A stretch of 64,000 nt of DNA from Sipunculus nudus (lineage: Eukaryota > Annelida > Sipuncula > Golfingiida > Sipunculidae), in assembly GCA_026874595.1 (NCBI GenBank), contig CM049318.1:13685241-13749240 (forward strand), written 5' to 3'. Of this stretch, positions 1-11,174 are shown one piece after another. The position numbers and the translations under genes are program-made. The stretch's first letter is position 1, and every line of letters starts with the position of its first letter. The notes beneath the pieces are model-generated. The model had not been told where the DNA came from. It saw nothing but the letters and a program-made list of their open reading frames with translations, and ran no database searches.

Positions 1-545
1 ACAGAGTCCTCTAGTGGAGAATGTGCGTACTAATGCTCTTGATAGATTGGTTCCCCGATCATTTACTCTCCATAAAATAACTGCGAAAGATTAAAGTAAG
101 ACACGTTAAAGGACGGGGAAAAGAGTCTCTTGCGCTGCAATAGACGAGGCAATAAGCAGATTACCTGCCACTTTTTTTCTCATGTTCTTGCTAACGCTTA
201 ATTCAGAAACGCACAATTTAGTACATGGCAACCAGACAACAGGCATATGATTGTTTGCGCCCTCTGTTGACAGAAAGGCAGTTAGCCCAATAACAAAGAA
301 AAATTATAGATTTGTCACAAGTTCTCTTAGTTCATAAACTATATATATATATTTATGTAAATAACAATAAAATGAAATTTAATAATAATAATAAAAAAAC
401 AAAGATAGACTTTGTTGCTCTGACAATATTTTAGCTAGTAAAGATTAGACTATTCAAGGAAACCTAACACATGTTTATTATATTTGCTCTTTCTTTCTGA
501 CTCGTCAACAAATGTTTGTCATGAATGTTCCTAAACATGCAAATG

Positions 546-577
546 TTTTAGGTGATGTTCTGGGACATCACCTAAAA
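546..577. repeat. Perfect 13-bp inverted repeat with 6-nt loop
   Basis: Left arm TTTTAGGTGATGT (546-558) is the exact reverse complement of the right arm at 565-577. The loop is tctggg. No T-run follows and this is nuclear animal DNA, so it is not a bacterial-type terminator. It may be a MITE core or a chance palindrome. Confidence 0.85.
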
Positions 578-785
578 TGAAAAGAGTTTAACAGCTTGAT
601 TACGATGTGCGTTCAGATGGTCAGCTCACTATGCTGGCGTGCTAGTAAGAAAGGGAAGGCTGACTGCTGATGAATTAAAATATACTTTGAAGCCATTCCA
701 CGTGACAAAGAGCCATGCTGATTCTGCTAGTCATAATCTACTGACAGCTGCCTTATTCATTACCTGGGTGTAACGATGATTAATA

Positions 786-811
786 TTTTTTTTTTTTTTT
801 TTTTTTTTTTT
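786..811. repeat. T26 homopolymer
   Basis: An uninterrupted run of T on the + strand. It could be the poly(A) tail of a minus-strand retroposed insertion, but I see no target-site duplication or SINE body beside it. Confidence 0.9.
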
Positions 812-1602
812 ACTAAAATAGCCTCCATTTTTAATGCCACCATGACTTACGCTATCTACGCTAAATTTACTATACACATCTGCAGAATTACAGTTCCGTT
901 TTGGATTGAGTGACAAGACGGTTCTACCGTAGACCTCGCTTCTTTTCGTTTAATTTCCTGTTGTCACACTGGCCAGACATATACCACACCTTGTTAGAAT
1001 GTAAAATCAACCCCATTGTTAGGTCACATGCCGCCGAACTCCCCAAACCAGCAATGGTTTATTTGTGAGACGATTAGGGTTACACGGTACAATCTAGGGT
1101 TCTATCCGAAAATATGAAATCAGTTTCTCTTCCTGGAAAACTTGAGCTTAAAAGGTTCGCCTTGTATTAATAGATAAATTATAATAATATCGTAAATTGA
1201 TTAAAAAAATTAAATGAAATAATGATGAACTTGTTTTCAAAATTTAGAGGTCCACGTCTGGGCACTTTGAGACCTAGTCAGAGCATTACTAATTGTGACC
1301 GGCCAATTTATATTGCAATTATGGTGAAAATAGACTCGGTCTGTATCCCTGGGTTATATAACATATCCACATATCAACCGACATGGACATAAAGGACAGC
1401 TGTGTATCATTTTTAACTATACAAGGCTAAAGTAGGGAATATTGAATAAAAACACTTCGGACCGACTGTTTATATCTCAGTTATTGCCTGTTTAAATAAC
1501 TCTAACAGGCATCAACATGATCAATTAATAAATTAATAAACAAAATTGAACTACTTTGGCCCAATGTCGCTGCCATGCCAGTATAATTATCCTGTGGATG
1601 GA

Positions 1603-1646
1603 TTTGGCGAAACCTGTTACGGAGATGGTTACGCAGTTTCGCCAAA
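1603..1646. repeat. 11-bp inverted repeat with E2F-like arms
   Basis: TTTGGCGAAAC (1603-1613) is the exact reverse complement of GTTTCGCCAAA (1636-1646), with a 22-nt spacer. Each arm contains TTTGGCGAAA, close to E2F-type sites. Confidence 0.8.
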
Positions 1647-2085
1647 AGCAGCTATGATTTTACTTTATTATTAATGGTTTCTATAAACCGATTTCGTATT
1701 TTTTCTAGTGGGACCCTACATAGTACTTGAAAGAATTCTTTGCCACATTGAAAACGGCAAAAGTCCCTCCCGATAGAGTATCTTTATCTCAGCCAAGGAC
1801 GACAGCCATTTACTATAAATAGGCGCCGCCATTGTTCTTGTGGACAGGGCTGACCAATGATGCGACCATCAAGTTGGGAACCATGGCATACATTTTTCTG
1901 GACTTGCATTCTCGAGTACATTCGTATGTGTAGACAAAGTGTACACACTTTGGCCAGGAACAGAGCTTTACAGCATGCAGTCGATGTCTGGCCGCTTTCT
2001 ATGGTCCACATTTATATTGCATATATAAATATATATTTATTTATTTATATATGTATATATATTTAACACGCGTGCGGCATGTGTA

Positions 2086-2093
2086 TGAGAGAC

Positions 2094-2151
<58 letters not shown>

Positions 2152-2160
2152 TGTGTGTGT
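2086..2160. repeat. (GA)n/(GT)n microsatellite
   Basis: An almost pure GA dinucleotide tract with a few interruptions, ending in a short GT run. ORFs here (Arg-Glu or Ser-Leu strings) are artefacts of the repeat. Confidence 0.95.
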
Positions 2161-3270
2161 TTTAAAAATACTACGAGCACGTAAAAGTGAAATGATCAGG
2201 GTAAACCATTTCAACGCTGATCCTTTGTATATGAAGTACGTGTACATCACTTACCCAACTATAAACAATATCAGCGCAGAAAATTACTGTTTTGGAACAG
2301 CTCCCGGACATGACTGTCAGTGTAAACACCATGTACCAAACATTCCTTAACGCTTTAGTTTGAGACAAAAGGTGTGAAAACAACACGGACTGTCCGTATT
2401 CAGTTCACCCTTGTAAACCCCGTCACCCCTTCCCTCCCCAAAACATAATTACACCATATACGTATTGCAAGTGTCAACCGCAGTACCAAACATGTCCACC
2501 AAGCTTTAATTTAACCGCCGGCACGTGTGTTGAATCCCTGATTACAGAGTATCACGGATCTTTGGCACAGTATGGATGAACAATCGGGATTTTGGACAAA
2601 ACTCCCCAGGGGTCCAACAATTTAGATGGTCGTTTGTGGTTCATTGACACGTGCCAACACCAGAGGGAGGGGGTACCAGGCACATTCCTTGAATATTTGT
2701 CGTGTTTGAAATAACCTGGGTTTTACGCATTCATTCGTGTATAAATATTGGGAATATAGGAAATGCATGTACAAAGGAGGATCGCTTTTAGTATGAAATG
2801 CCATAGCGGTTTTATTGGAAGACTTCACCTCGGACCAGTGTATTAAATATAAATATAACTTTGAGGCGAATGAGCATCTGCATACCACAGTTGTTCATTG
2901 CTTTTGGCACACGATAATGCTTATATTTATGACAGTATTTCCCACCTACTGATGTGTATTAATAAATTAAGTATTAATATGATATGAAAATACTTTCTTT
3001 GTGACATGAAAGTACAGACATTTAATATCAAAGGATATTTCGACACAATTAATGAAAGATAAATGCAGCTTGTCCGAAGTCTGGACCAAAAATGTCTGTG
3101 TGAAATGGACAAAGGATTTCATTGTTAATCTGTCCATCCTAGGCATGGTTCGCACACGCGCATACTTCAGCGTGCGCATGCGTATATCTGATGTGAAGAT
3201 GCACGTTATAAATATATATATATTCGACCATACAAAGTGCACGCCTATGGGACGCTTCAATACCCCCTCC
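2161..3270. other. Intergenic DNA, no gene seen
   Basis: Moderately AT-rich sequence between two microsatellites. ORFs below 90 codons have no recognisable motif or splice context. Confidence 0.5.
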
Positions 3271-3272
3271 CC

Positions 3273-3283
3273 CCTCTCTCTCT

Positions 3284-3343
<60 letters not shown>
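3273..3343. repeat. Compound (CT)n(TA)n microsatellite
   Basis: A short CT run is followed directly by roughly 28 TA units. The tyrosine/isoleucine-rich ORFs on both strands are by-products. Confidence 0.95.
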
Positions 3344-3349
<6 letters not shown>

Positions 3350-4169
3350 CCATCCAAATATTTTTTGTTGTGAGTTCATATTGATCAGATGATTAACGCA
3401 ATATCAATGATTTTATATCAAGAACTGCAATCATATTTTTAAACAAACATTGTCGTTTTTAGATATTTGAGGTTGTGCATTACTGAAATATTCAATTTAT
3501 TTGCATCCGCGGGCAGAGAATGCGCACATCCCCCGGATATACAGACATTTTCAGTGAATTTTTGGAAAGGGCGAGTGAAGAATCGATTCGATTTTTGTGT
3601 AGATCAGGCACCTCGTCCTAATATAGGAATGAATATTCCGAAATGTACAGTCATTTATGCACGATTGAACTTGGGAATATGAATCGGATAAGTGAATTCA
3701 AACTCGATTTTGGTGCATCCAAAAATAGGGACCCACAACATGGCTGAGGCTTGCTTTCTCGTCGTATGATCAGCTAGACGAGGGGTGTATGTAAACTTGT
3801 TGTTGCTTCCATGACAAACCTGCGAGTGTTAGCGATGACATACAGACGGATAATGCGAACGGTCCTAGTTATAGTGTTGATTGTATTTCTACCACTGAAA
3901 TATGTATTGCATGTTTTCCATTTTATGTTTTCAGTACGGCATGTGTTTCATTTTTATAATTCGTTTTAGTATCTCTGATTGTTTTAAATGTAAGCAAAGC
4001 AATGTCTTTAGGTCTATTAATACCTGCATATATTCCCAGATACATACGAAAACTGTAACAACATGACATATAAACTATGACCTTTATTCTTCCCATGCAT
4101 TATCTCGAGAAAAAAAAACCCACAGAATATATGGTCAACAAGTGCACCATCTTTCAGAAATACCCCATG

Positions 4170-4205
<36 letters not shown>

Positions 4206-4980
4206 CTTGATGTATGCGATGCATGAGATTTGTAAGTGGTATAGAGTCACACTTGAAGTGTACAGTCATTCTATATCTGAATAGGTGCCCCCCGATTTAT
4301 TGTACGGGAGAAAGCGTGAATGTAACCCGATCGCCAGAATACTTATACCGTATATTATCCTAGAGACATCTTCAACAACTATATAGTTAGTTTACATGGT
4401 GCCTAAGTGATAGTTTACGGTATTGCATTTATACTTTACGGGTCTGCCAGTGACAGTACACGATGCTTCCAATGCTTGACTTGTACCTATATTTAGAGCT
4501 GAAACAGTGCCGAAGAATATATTGCCTCTGTCTTTATGGATTTTTTTCTCTTCAAGGTGTTACAGGAGGATAATTTCAAATAAATATTGAAGTAAAGAGG
4601 CTACTATATCGTTCCTCTGGAAAAATATGTATTTTTTATATATATATTATGCATGGATTTCTACACCATATGCTTATCATCCGTTTTCTGTTCTTCCCCT
4701 GAAGCAAAAATAACCGTCACTTTTATTAATCAACAGGGAATCGTGGGGATTCCTCCTCATCTATACTTCTTTTTTACTTCAACACTATAATTATGTCGGT
4801 ATAGATAAATTGATATGTACCAGTTCCTGATACATAAAGCCATTTTTATCACCGCGACTTTACAGGGTTTTTTTCTCTTCTTCTTCTTATTTTTGGCTAA
4901 TATGAAACATTGTGGCCGTTTCGCTTGGAAATAATCATGATATATCGAAATGTTAGAATGAAGGGTCATATATAGGATAT
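3344..4980. other. Intergenic DNA with a short (TA)n tract, no gene seen
   Basis: Contains a (TA)n tract at 4174-4198 and a 10-bp palindrome GAATCGATTC at 3580-3589. No protein family is recognisable in the ORFs at 3467-3682 or 4757-4969. Confidence 0.5.
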
Positions 4981-4989
4981 TGAATGAAA

Positions 4990-6060
4990 TATAATGACGT
5001 TATGATAATAAAGGAAAAGGTGACGACGACTATGATGATGATGGTGGTGATGGTAGAGTCTAAATAGGAGATGATGCTGAAGGTGATGAATACAATGGTG
5101 ATGAGGCTGATGGTGGAGATGATGATGTTGATGATGATGATGATGGTGGTATAGTCTAAATAGGTAATGATGCTGATGGTGATGAATACAATAATGATGA
5201 GGTTGGTAGTGGCGGTGATGATGAAGATGGTGACTTTAATGATGATGATGGTGGTAGAGTCTAAATAGGAGATGATGCTGAAGGTAATGAATACAATTGA
5301 CGATGATGAGGCTGATGGTTGAGATGATGATGATGATGATGAGGTTGGTAGTGGCGGTGATGATGAAGATGGTGACTTTAATGATGATGGTGGTGGTATA
5401 GTCTAAATAGGTAATGATGCTGATGGTGATGAATACAATGATGATGAGGTTGGTGGTTGCGGTGATGATGTAGATGATGACTTTAATGATGATGGTGGTG
5501 GTATAGTCTAAATAGGTAATGATGCTGATGGTGATGAATACAATGATGATGAGGTTGGTGGTTGCGGTGATGATGTAGATGGTGACTTTAATGATGATGG
5601 TGGTGGTATAGTCTAAATAGGTAATGATGCTGATGGGGATGAATACAATGATGATGAGGTTGGTGGTTGCAGTGATGATGTAGATGGTGACTTTAATGAT
5701 GATGGTGGTGGTATAGTCTAAATAGGAGATGATGCTGATGGTGATGAATACAATGATGATGAGGTTGGTGGTTGCGGTGATGATGTAGATGGTGACTTTA
5801 ATGATGATGGTGGTGGTATAGTCTAAATAGGTAATGATGCTGATGGTGATGAATACAATGATGATGAGGTTGGTGGTTGCGGTGATGATGAAGATGGTGA
5901 CTTTAATGATGATGATGGTGGTAGAGTCTAAATAGGAGATGATGCTGATGGTGATGAATACAATGATGATGAGGTTGGTGGTTGCGGTGATGATGTAATT
6001 GGTGAAGGTGATGAAGATGGTGATGATGATGATAGTCTACATAGGAGAAGATGGTGATGA
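4990..6060. repeat. GAT-rich minisatellite with 105-bp period
   Basis: The marker gtctaaatag begins at 5058, 5154, 5259, 5401, 5506, 5611, 5716, 5821 and 5926, with a variant (gtctacatag) at 6035. Spacings are 96, 105, 142, 105, 105, 105, 105, 105 and 109 bp. The unit is built largely from GATGAT/GGTGAT triplets plus the marker and a gactttaatgatgatg segment. The units from 5401 to 5926 are nearly identical and the outer ones are diverged. The His-rich ORF on the minus strand is a product of ATG/ATC triplets and is not a gene. Confidence 0.95.
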
Positions 6061-6095
6061 TGAATACAGTGATGATGAGTATGATGATAGCACCT

Positions 6096-6109
6096 TGCAT
6101 GTACATGCA
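6096..6109. repeat. 14-bp perfect palindrome TGCATGTACATGCA
   Basis: Sits just after the minisatellite. It is extended on both sides by CACC and GGTG with one bulged base. It could be a binding site or a hairpin. Confidence 0.8.
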
Positions 6110-6279
6110 GGTGATCCATAAAACAGAATTATATAACTGTATATAGATATATATGTATAAGGGCGGTAATATACCAGAGGGCATGGCAGGTATTATCCGT
6201 CAAGGGGGTGGTGTCAATGGGCTGAAGACAGTTCGTGATGTCCTGAAGGGCGAGGGACTGGGGTGACACTCGGAGCGAC

Positions 6280-6289
6280 GTCACGTGAC
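6280..6289. promoter_or_regulatory. GTCACGTGAC (USF/TFE-type E-box) overlapping GACGTC
   Basis: A perfect 10-bp palindrome identical to the CLEAR/M-box consensus known for MiT/TFE factors. It overlaps the CRE-like palindrome GACGTC at 6277-6282. It lies in a locally GC-richer segment (about 6160-6390) about 6 kb upstream of the kinase gene. Function is inferred from motif only. Confidence 0.4.
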
Positions 6290-7041
6290 AGCTCTCACAC
6301 TGACAACCAACAAAAAGTGTCAGGATTAATTTGCTGAGTATGCAGTTTTGCGTCTGGTGACCTAGCGGCTCCACACCCGCAATAAGTGTGTAAATTACCA
6401 GGGTTCGTGGTCAGGTAGATGCAGTAAACAGATAGCAAAAGGTAGCTTGGTTCGTTTCAGTGTACCGTCTGCACAAGTTCCTTTGGTACGTGAAAATCTC
6501 TCAAATCATCTGACGCACGACTGTGATATTTGTTTTCGCTTTTAAAATTCAGATAGGCCTTCACCGCGGGTGTCACTGTGCCCTCTTTTTTTATATATCA
6601 ATAAGCCCCAATTTACATGTTCAATAGCAACACTACTTCATGCGTCAAAAGATACTGTCTCTTATCGCATTCGTATGAAAAAAAACATGTATACAGTACG
6701 GTAAATATATTGAAAAAAAAACGAATAATTTGCCTCAGGTGATCACACACACAAATATTTATTAGTGGCAGGAATCGGTTGTAAAATCATTTTCGATGAT
6801 TGAAGGATAAAAAGAGACCGATAATCGAGAATATAGTCAAATGAAACACAATGAAGAAGAGAAAGAAAATCAGCCATTGTTTGTGAAGATAAGACTTAAA
6901 TTGACAAAGTTATGAGTGAAATAAAATTTTGACGTGTTTTGATGACCTTGAACTTTGACCTATATAAATCATAAACATAAATCGTTCCTATATACGATAT
7001 GTTTGAGTTAAAAAAGTTATTCCTGTTAAACTTTAGCCAGA

Positions 7042-7046
<5 letters not shown>

Positions 7047-7119
<73 letters not shown>
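7047..7119. repeat. (TA)n microsatellite
   Basis: About 35 TA units with one interruption near 7079, inserted within the first copy of the repeat cluster at 6.8-8.6 kb. Confidence 0.95.
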
Positions 7120-7121
<2 letters not shown>

Positions 7122-8173
7122 ACGCAAAATCCAAAAAGAGAGTTCAATTTAGGACAACTGACAAACAGACAGACATACTGACAAATCTCAAAGTGAAGGC
7201 AGATGACTATAGAACAGGTCACGAAGAAGACAAAGAGGAAGAAAATGAGCCGTGCTGTGTGAAAATAGGACCAATATTGACAAAGTTATGATGTATATAA
7301 GAATCTGATGTATTGTGACGGCCTTGACATTGAACTTTGACCTATTTAAATAATACACATACGTCTTCAAGAAGATCGCTCCCATATACTTTATGTTTAA
7401 GTTACAGAGTGATTCCTGTGAAAATGTGGCCTGTAGAATGTTATTTGTCGTGCGCAAGAAAAAGCATGAAGGCGAAATCGAGGTCAACTGACAAACAGAC
7501 AGACATACTGAGATAAACATTAAGTGACTAGGCAATCAGATCGAGGAGGTCCGGTAAAATAATTGAGCTATAGCTTTTTTAGGTATAAGCTTTATAGTTT
7601 TGGAGATATGTAAAAAAATTGTGGTAGTGTTTCAAGTGCAGCGTCCCCTAGTGGCTTTTTTCCACAAATGAGAGCCTTTTTCGAGATTTTAACGTTCCAC
7701 ATGTGATGCACACGTTTCAAAAGGATTCCTGCAAAATTGTGGCCGGTAGAATGCCATATGTCAGACTCAAGAACCAGCAAGCAGGCGCAATTGAGGACAA
7801 TTAACAAACAGACAGACATACTGACACAGTGACACATGTGATATAACTGATGCTGAATAATCTTTTAAAGAAGGTATTGAGAAACAAAATGAGCTACAGT
7901 TTATGTAGGTAAGGTTTATAGTTTTAGAAAAAAAAGGCAAAATAATTATGATATGTTGTAGTGTTTCGAGTGCAGCGCCCCCTAAAGGTCATATTCCAAG
8001 AATGAAAAATACAGTTTTGAGATGTGTAGGTCTTATATATATATATATCATTTTCAAGATGATTCCTTCATACTTGTGGCGTCTCGGGTATCACTAAATG
8101 ATGTCTCGACATATCTCGTTTGAAGAGATATTGTACTAAAATACGATGGTACAAATCGAGCTCTACCTAATGC

Positions 8174-8203
8174 AAAAAAAAATAAAATAAAATAAAATAA
8201 AAC
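8174..8203. repeat. (AAAAT)n short tandem repeat
   Basis: A poly-A start is followed by about five AAAAT units. It may be a retroposon tail. Confidence 0.85.
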
Positions 8204-8432
8204 AGACCTCTCTTACTGACAAAGTTAGAAAAATTAGACCTTTTATTTTCGAATATCATGATTTTTCCAAAAAATGCGTAATCATGGTTATAACAAATTT
8301 TAGGCAGCTACACACTAGAAGAAAGGCCTTGGATTGACGAGAAAAATAAGCTATAAATGAAGTGAAAACGACCATTTGTTAAAAAGATATGGGGAAAAAC
8401 ATGATTCTGACGATTTTTGACCACCTTGAGTT

Positions 8433-8445
8433 TGACCTTTGACCT
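8433..8445 (-). promoter_or_regulatory. Perfect DR1 nuclear-receptor-type site inside repeat
   Basis: TGACCTTTGACCT, reverse complement AGGTCAAAGGTCA, is the consensus DR1 bound by RXR/HNF4-type receptors in other animals. Related one-mismatch versions (TGAACTTTGACCT) occur at 6949-6961 and 7331-7343 in sister repeat copies. Whether any is used is unknown. Confidence 0.4.
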
Positions 8446-8620
8446 ATATTAACCCAAAACAATAGGCTTCCAGGACTTTTTGTTTTTAATATTCTCTGTA
8501 AGTTTCAAAGCGGTTGCTGCAAAATTGTGGCCTGTAGGGTCGTGGCAAACACAAAAACATACGCAACTGACCCACATGCCTGCCCAAATCGAAGATTTCC
8601 GGCAAGCAATAACGGAGAGT

Positions 8621-9586
8621 TGAGTATCGATTTATTCAAAGGTTTCGCCTCTGACCTACGCCCACTATGACGTTGCTTCATGTCTTATACAGGATATGGA
8701 TACACCTGCATGCGGACGGACGTGACCGGTTGGCGTGGTCATTTCACCACCCGACGTAGCATCCTGTGTTTTAATTTCTCTGATTGGTTGACTATAGTCT
8801 ATTCACAGTGGTCGTTCATAGAACTCTAACCCTGCAAGTCCCCACACATATTTGCGCAAGGACCAACCCGATTCCAACAATTCCAAATGGTCAGTGGCTT
8901 CCACTCGTGCGGTTTTATATTTTACTATGAACACCACCGGAAGTCCGACCGCGACAACTGCATCATTAATTACACGTACGTGTCATCGACTGTGACACCA
9001 GTCAACCTCAGTTGCCAAAGTAATTAATTTATAGAAAATAGTAACCCCTCAGCTATAATCTGTACAAACATATCTCTTCCCGCATGCAAAACTGGACATG
9101 TTGATTGAACTAAATTAAAAAATAAACGGTAACCTTTTAATTCTTAGTAAACTAATGTCTTTGGGAAATATTTTTTCCTTGGTCTGATTATCTGATGATT
9201 AATATTTTAGACACAATTACGGTGAAATTGATGAATATTATACATTTTGCTTCTTTGTGACTTTATATATATGCAAAACATATTACAAGTGGTTGCAATA
9301 GCTAGTTTACTAGTTTGAATTGATGTCAGTGACAACATATTAATATGTGATGTATGATATATATAAACCATATTTATATACAGGAAGAGACAGTAACCTT
9401 TATAAAGTTTAATGACAATTGGTAATATTTTAGTATGATGCCATTTGACGGGCACGTTTTCTGTGTGCATGGATATTGGAGTATTCCAGTAGAAGCAAAA
9501 ATTTTATTGCTAGTATTTTTACAATAGAGCGAATATATGAGACAAGGCATAAATTAACCATGAATCTGTAGGCCTACAGTGTACAT
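8621..9586. other. Intergenic DNA, no gene seen
   Basis: The 8640-9020 part is less AT-rich and has a CCAAT-like TGATTGGTTG near 8780, but no ORF, splice pattern or RNA gene is recognisable. The remainder is AT-rich. Confidence 0.45.
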
Positions 9587-9612
9587 GTGTGTGTGTGTGT
9601 GTGTGTGTGTGG
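9587..9612. repeat. (GT)n microsatellite
   Basis: About 13 GT units. Confidence 0.95.
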
Positions 9613-9774
9613 TGAATCGTCCGACAATCAATAAGTATCGAGATATATATATAAATGACCAAACCACGAGGTAAACTGTGTTTGAACCAATTTAACACGA
9701 CTCATAAAGAAACGTCTCCAAGTAATTTTTAATTTTGATACAGTGTTAAGTATGTTCTATATCTAATCTCAAAT

Positions 9775-9960
9775 GTGGGCCAATATTATGTGGCGGATCC
9801 GGGGGGGGGGGGCAAACAACATTTTTTTAGGGTTTCAAAACCAAATTTTGCGACCCCGACCCCGCTCCTTCCCGGACCAGAGGACCTTTTTTTAGGTTTT
9901 CTTTATGTCTTCCTGGGCGTGACCGTCCCCTTTCCAAAATCCTGGTACCGCCCCAGCTTC
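9775..9960. repeat. Low-complexity G12/C-rich segment with inverted ggatccgg...cccggacc
   Basis: Contains GGATCC followed by a run of G (9801-9812) and later C-rich sequence with CCCGGACC. Segments beginning GGATCC plus poly-G are common degenerate repeats in marine invertebrates (from memory). The 63-codon ORF is unlikely to be a gene. Confidence 0.4.
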
Positions 9961-10035
9961 TGCTGAACATGTCGACCTATGCGTAAGCTTATATAGTTAA
10001 GGTCAATAATATATTGACCTACTAATGATAAAAAA

Positions 10036-10380
10036 ATGTTTAAATATTGCATCAGAACACCGCTTGGAAAATCCACCTTTCTGGAATTGCCAAACTTATG
10101 TCGTCATTGTTTGATTGAAGAACGTGTTCTTCACGGCAGTGGAGTTGTTGGTGTATGTTTGGGCCGCTTGGTGGCGCTATTGCATATAAATGCTCTGTGT
10201 TGCCTTTGCCAGCTGGTTTTGCAGTTCAACATCTGCCGGCAGCTGTCTTTATTAATCCTGAACGTCGTGATTACTCCCGGCAGTCAGGTCTGTCCGCGGT
10301 CAGCTTATGGGCACCACACGACCTCAGTCTGAGGGTTATGGTCTTTGAATTGTGGCCATCATTTGTCCTGGAATAGTTTT
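10036..10380 (+). other. Unassigned GC-richer segment with two overlapping ORFs
   Basis: ORFs of 98 and 73 codons overlap in different frames. Neither has a recognisable domain or clear splice context. The sequence is less AT-rich than its surroundings. I cannot support a gene. Confidence 0.2.
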
Positions 10381-10593
10381 AACACACGTGCACGTGGCGC
10401 GTCAGCTGCTAAACGCATTCATCTTAATCTATCATTAGCTGGTTCTGTTTTACTTTTATCTTTACTGGGCTTAAATGTATAACAGTTCTTCTTGTCCAAC
10501 GACAAATTTGTCTATCAACAATTAATATAAGTAAATTTACTTATTAGCAGTTAAAAGCACAAAAACACACGTTTATATAAATGCTAGCGTGCA

Positions 10594-10596
<3 letters not shown>

Positions 10597-10627
<31 letters not shown>
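10597..10627. repeat. (GA)n microsatellite
   Basis: About 15 GA units followed by a short G-rich stretch. Confidence 0.95.
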
Positions 10628-10629
<2 letters not shown>

Positions 10630-10833
10630 GGGGAGGGGTGTTGGTTTTTTTTCATAATGATTCAATTAAAAATTTTACTATTTCTCACTAGAATTTAAAC
10701 GCACAGAAAATAAAGTTATCGATCTACGTATTAATTCTTGCTTGTATCGGCTAATTAATGCTGAAATTGAAAATTCTTTTTCAAGACAAAATTAGGATCC
10801 ATTTTCTTCGGGTAAATTAAAAAAAAAGAATAA

Positions 10834-11171
10834 GGCCAAAAAAAATTAAAGGTATGGTTCTCAGGCACCGCCCGCATCAATTTTAAACCCCCGCATCAAA
10901 AATTTTTATTTTGATTTTCAATAAAAACTTTTCAATATTGAGCTGCTGCCGCTCCGAGATTTCTTTCAAGAAGATAAAACCATACAATTTCCTTTGTTTT
11001 GTAGTGCTTTTACTTATTCAGCAAAATAAAACTGTTTTTTTTTCATGCTTTTCCCTTATCATTTGACATTTTTATCGAAACATACCAAAAAATTTAAAAT
11101 AAAAAAAGCGCCCGCCCGCATTGATGTCTGAAAAAAGTGCCTGAGAACCATACCTTTTTTTTATTTTGGCC
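10834..11171. mobile_element. 338-bp MITE, PIF/Harbinger type, with TAA target-site duplication
   Basis: The element starts GGCCAAAA and ends with the inverted TTTTGGCC. It is flanked on both sides by TAA (10831-10833 and 11172-11174). Inside each end, at the same 17-bp offset, lies the perfect 18-bp inverted block GGTATGGTTCTCAGGCAC (10851-10868) and its complement (11137-11154), so the terminal inverted repeats are about 35 bp. Family knowledge: three-base TWA duplications and GG-starting termini are hallmarks of PIF/Harbinger elements. The interior is A/T-rich with no ORF, so it is non-autonomous. It lies about 1.3 kb upstream of the kinase coding start. Confidence 0.85.
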
Positions 11172-11174
11172 TAA

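Larger units (their letters stand above)
1..2080. other. Intergenic DNA without recognisable genes
   Basis: AT-rich sequence with stop codons in every frame. No ORF has coding character. It contains a 13-bp perfect hairpin (546-577), a T26 tract (786-811) and an E2F-like inverted repeat (1603-1646), each described separately. Confidence 0.6.
6820..8620. repeat. Cluster of diverged ~320-bp interspersed/tandem repeats
   Basis: The same blocks recur. acaaacagacagacatactg starts at 7161, 7491 and 7804 (spacings 330 and 313). Blocks like 'tgtggcc(t/g)gtag' occur near 7427, 7739 and 8527. 'gagtgcagcgccccct'-like blocks occur near 7636 and 7970. Blocks ending in tttgacct occur at 6961, 7343 and 8445. 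The copies are about 70-85% alike by eye and in the same orientation. This looks like an old tandem or repeatedly inserted non-autonomous element with no coding capacity. Confidence 0.75.

Noticed and set aside
2041-2350. ORFs with Arg-Glu or Ser-Leu strings on both strands
   Set aside because: Created by the GA microsatellite.
5903-6184. Histidine-rich minus-strand ORF
   Set aside because: It is the translation of the GAT-rich minisatellite. Other frames give equally repetitive Ser/Pro strings and there is no splice or start context.
6129-6374. Cys-containing minus-strand ORF (CQCESCHVT) next to the CLEAR-type site
   Set aside because: Initially looked like a secreted cysteine-rich exon, but there is no signal peptide, partner exon or recognisable cystine pattern.
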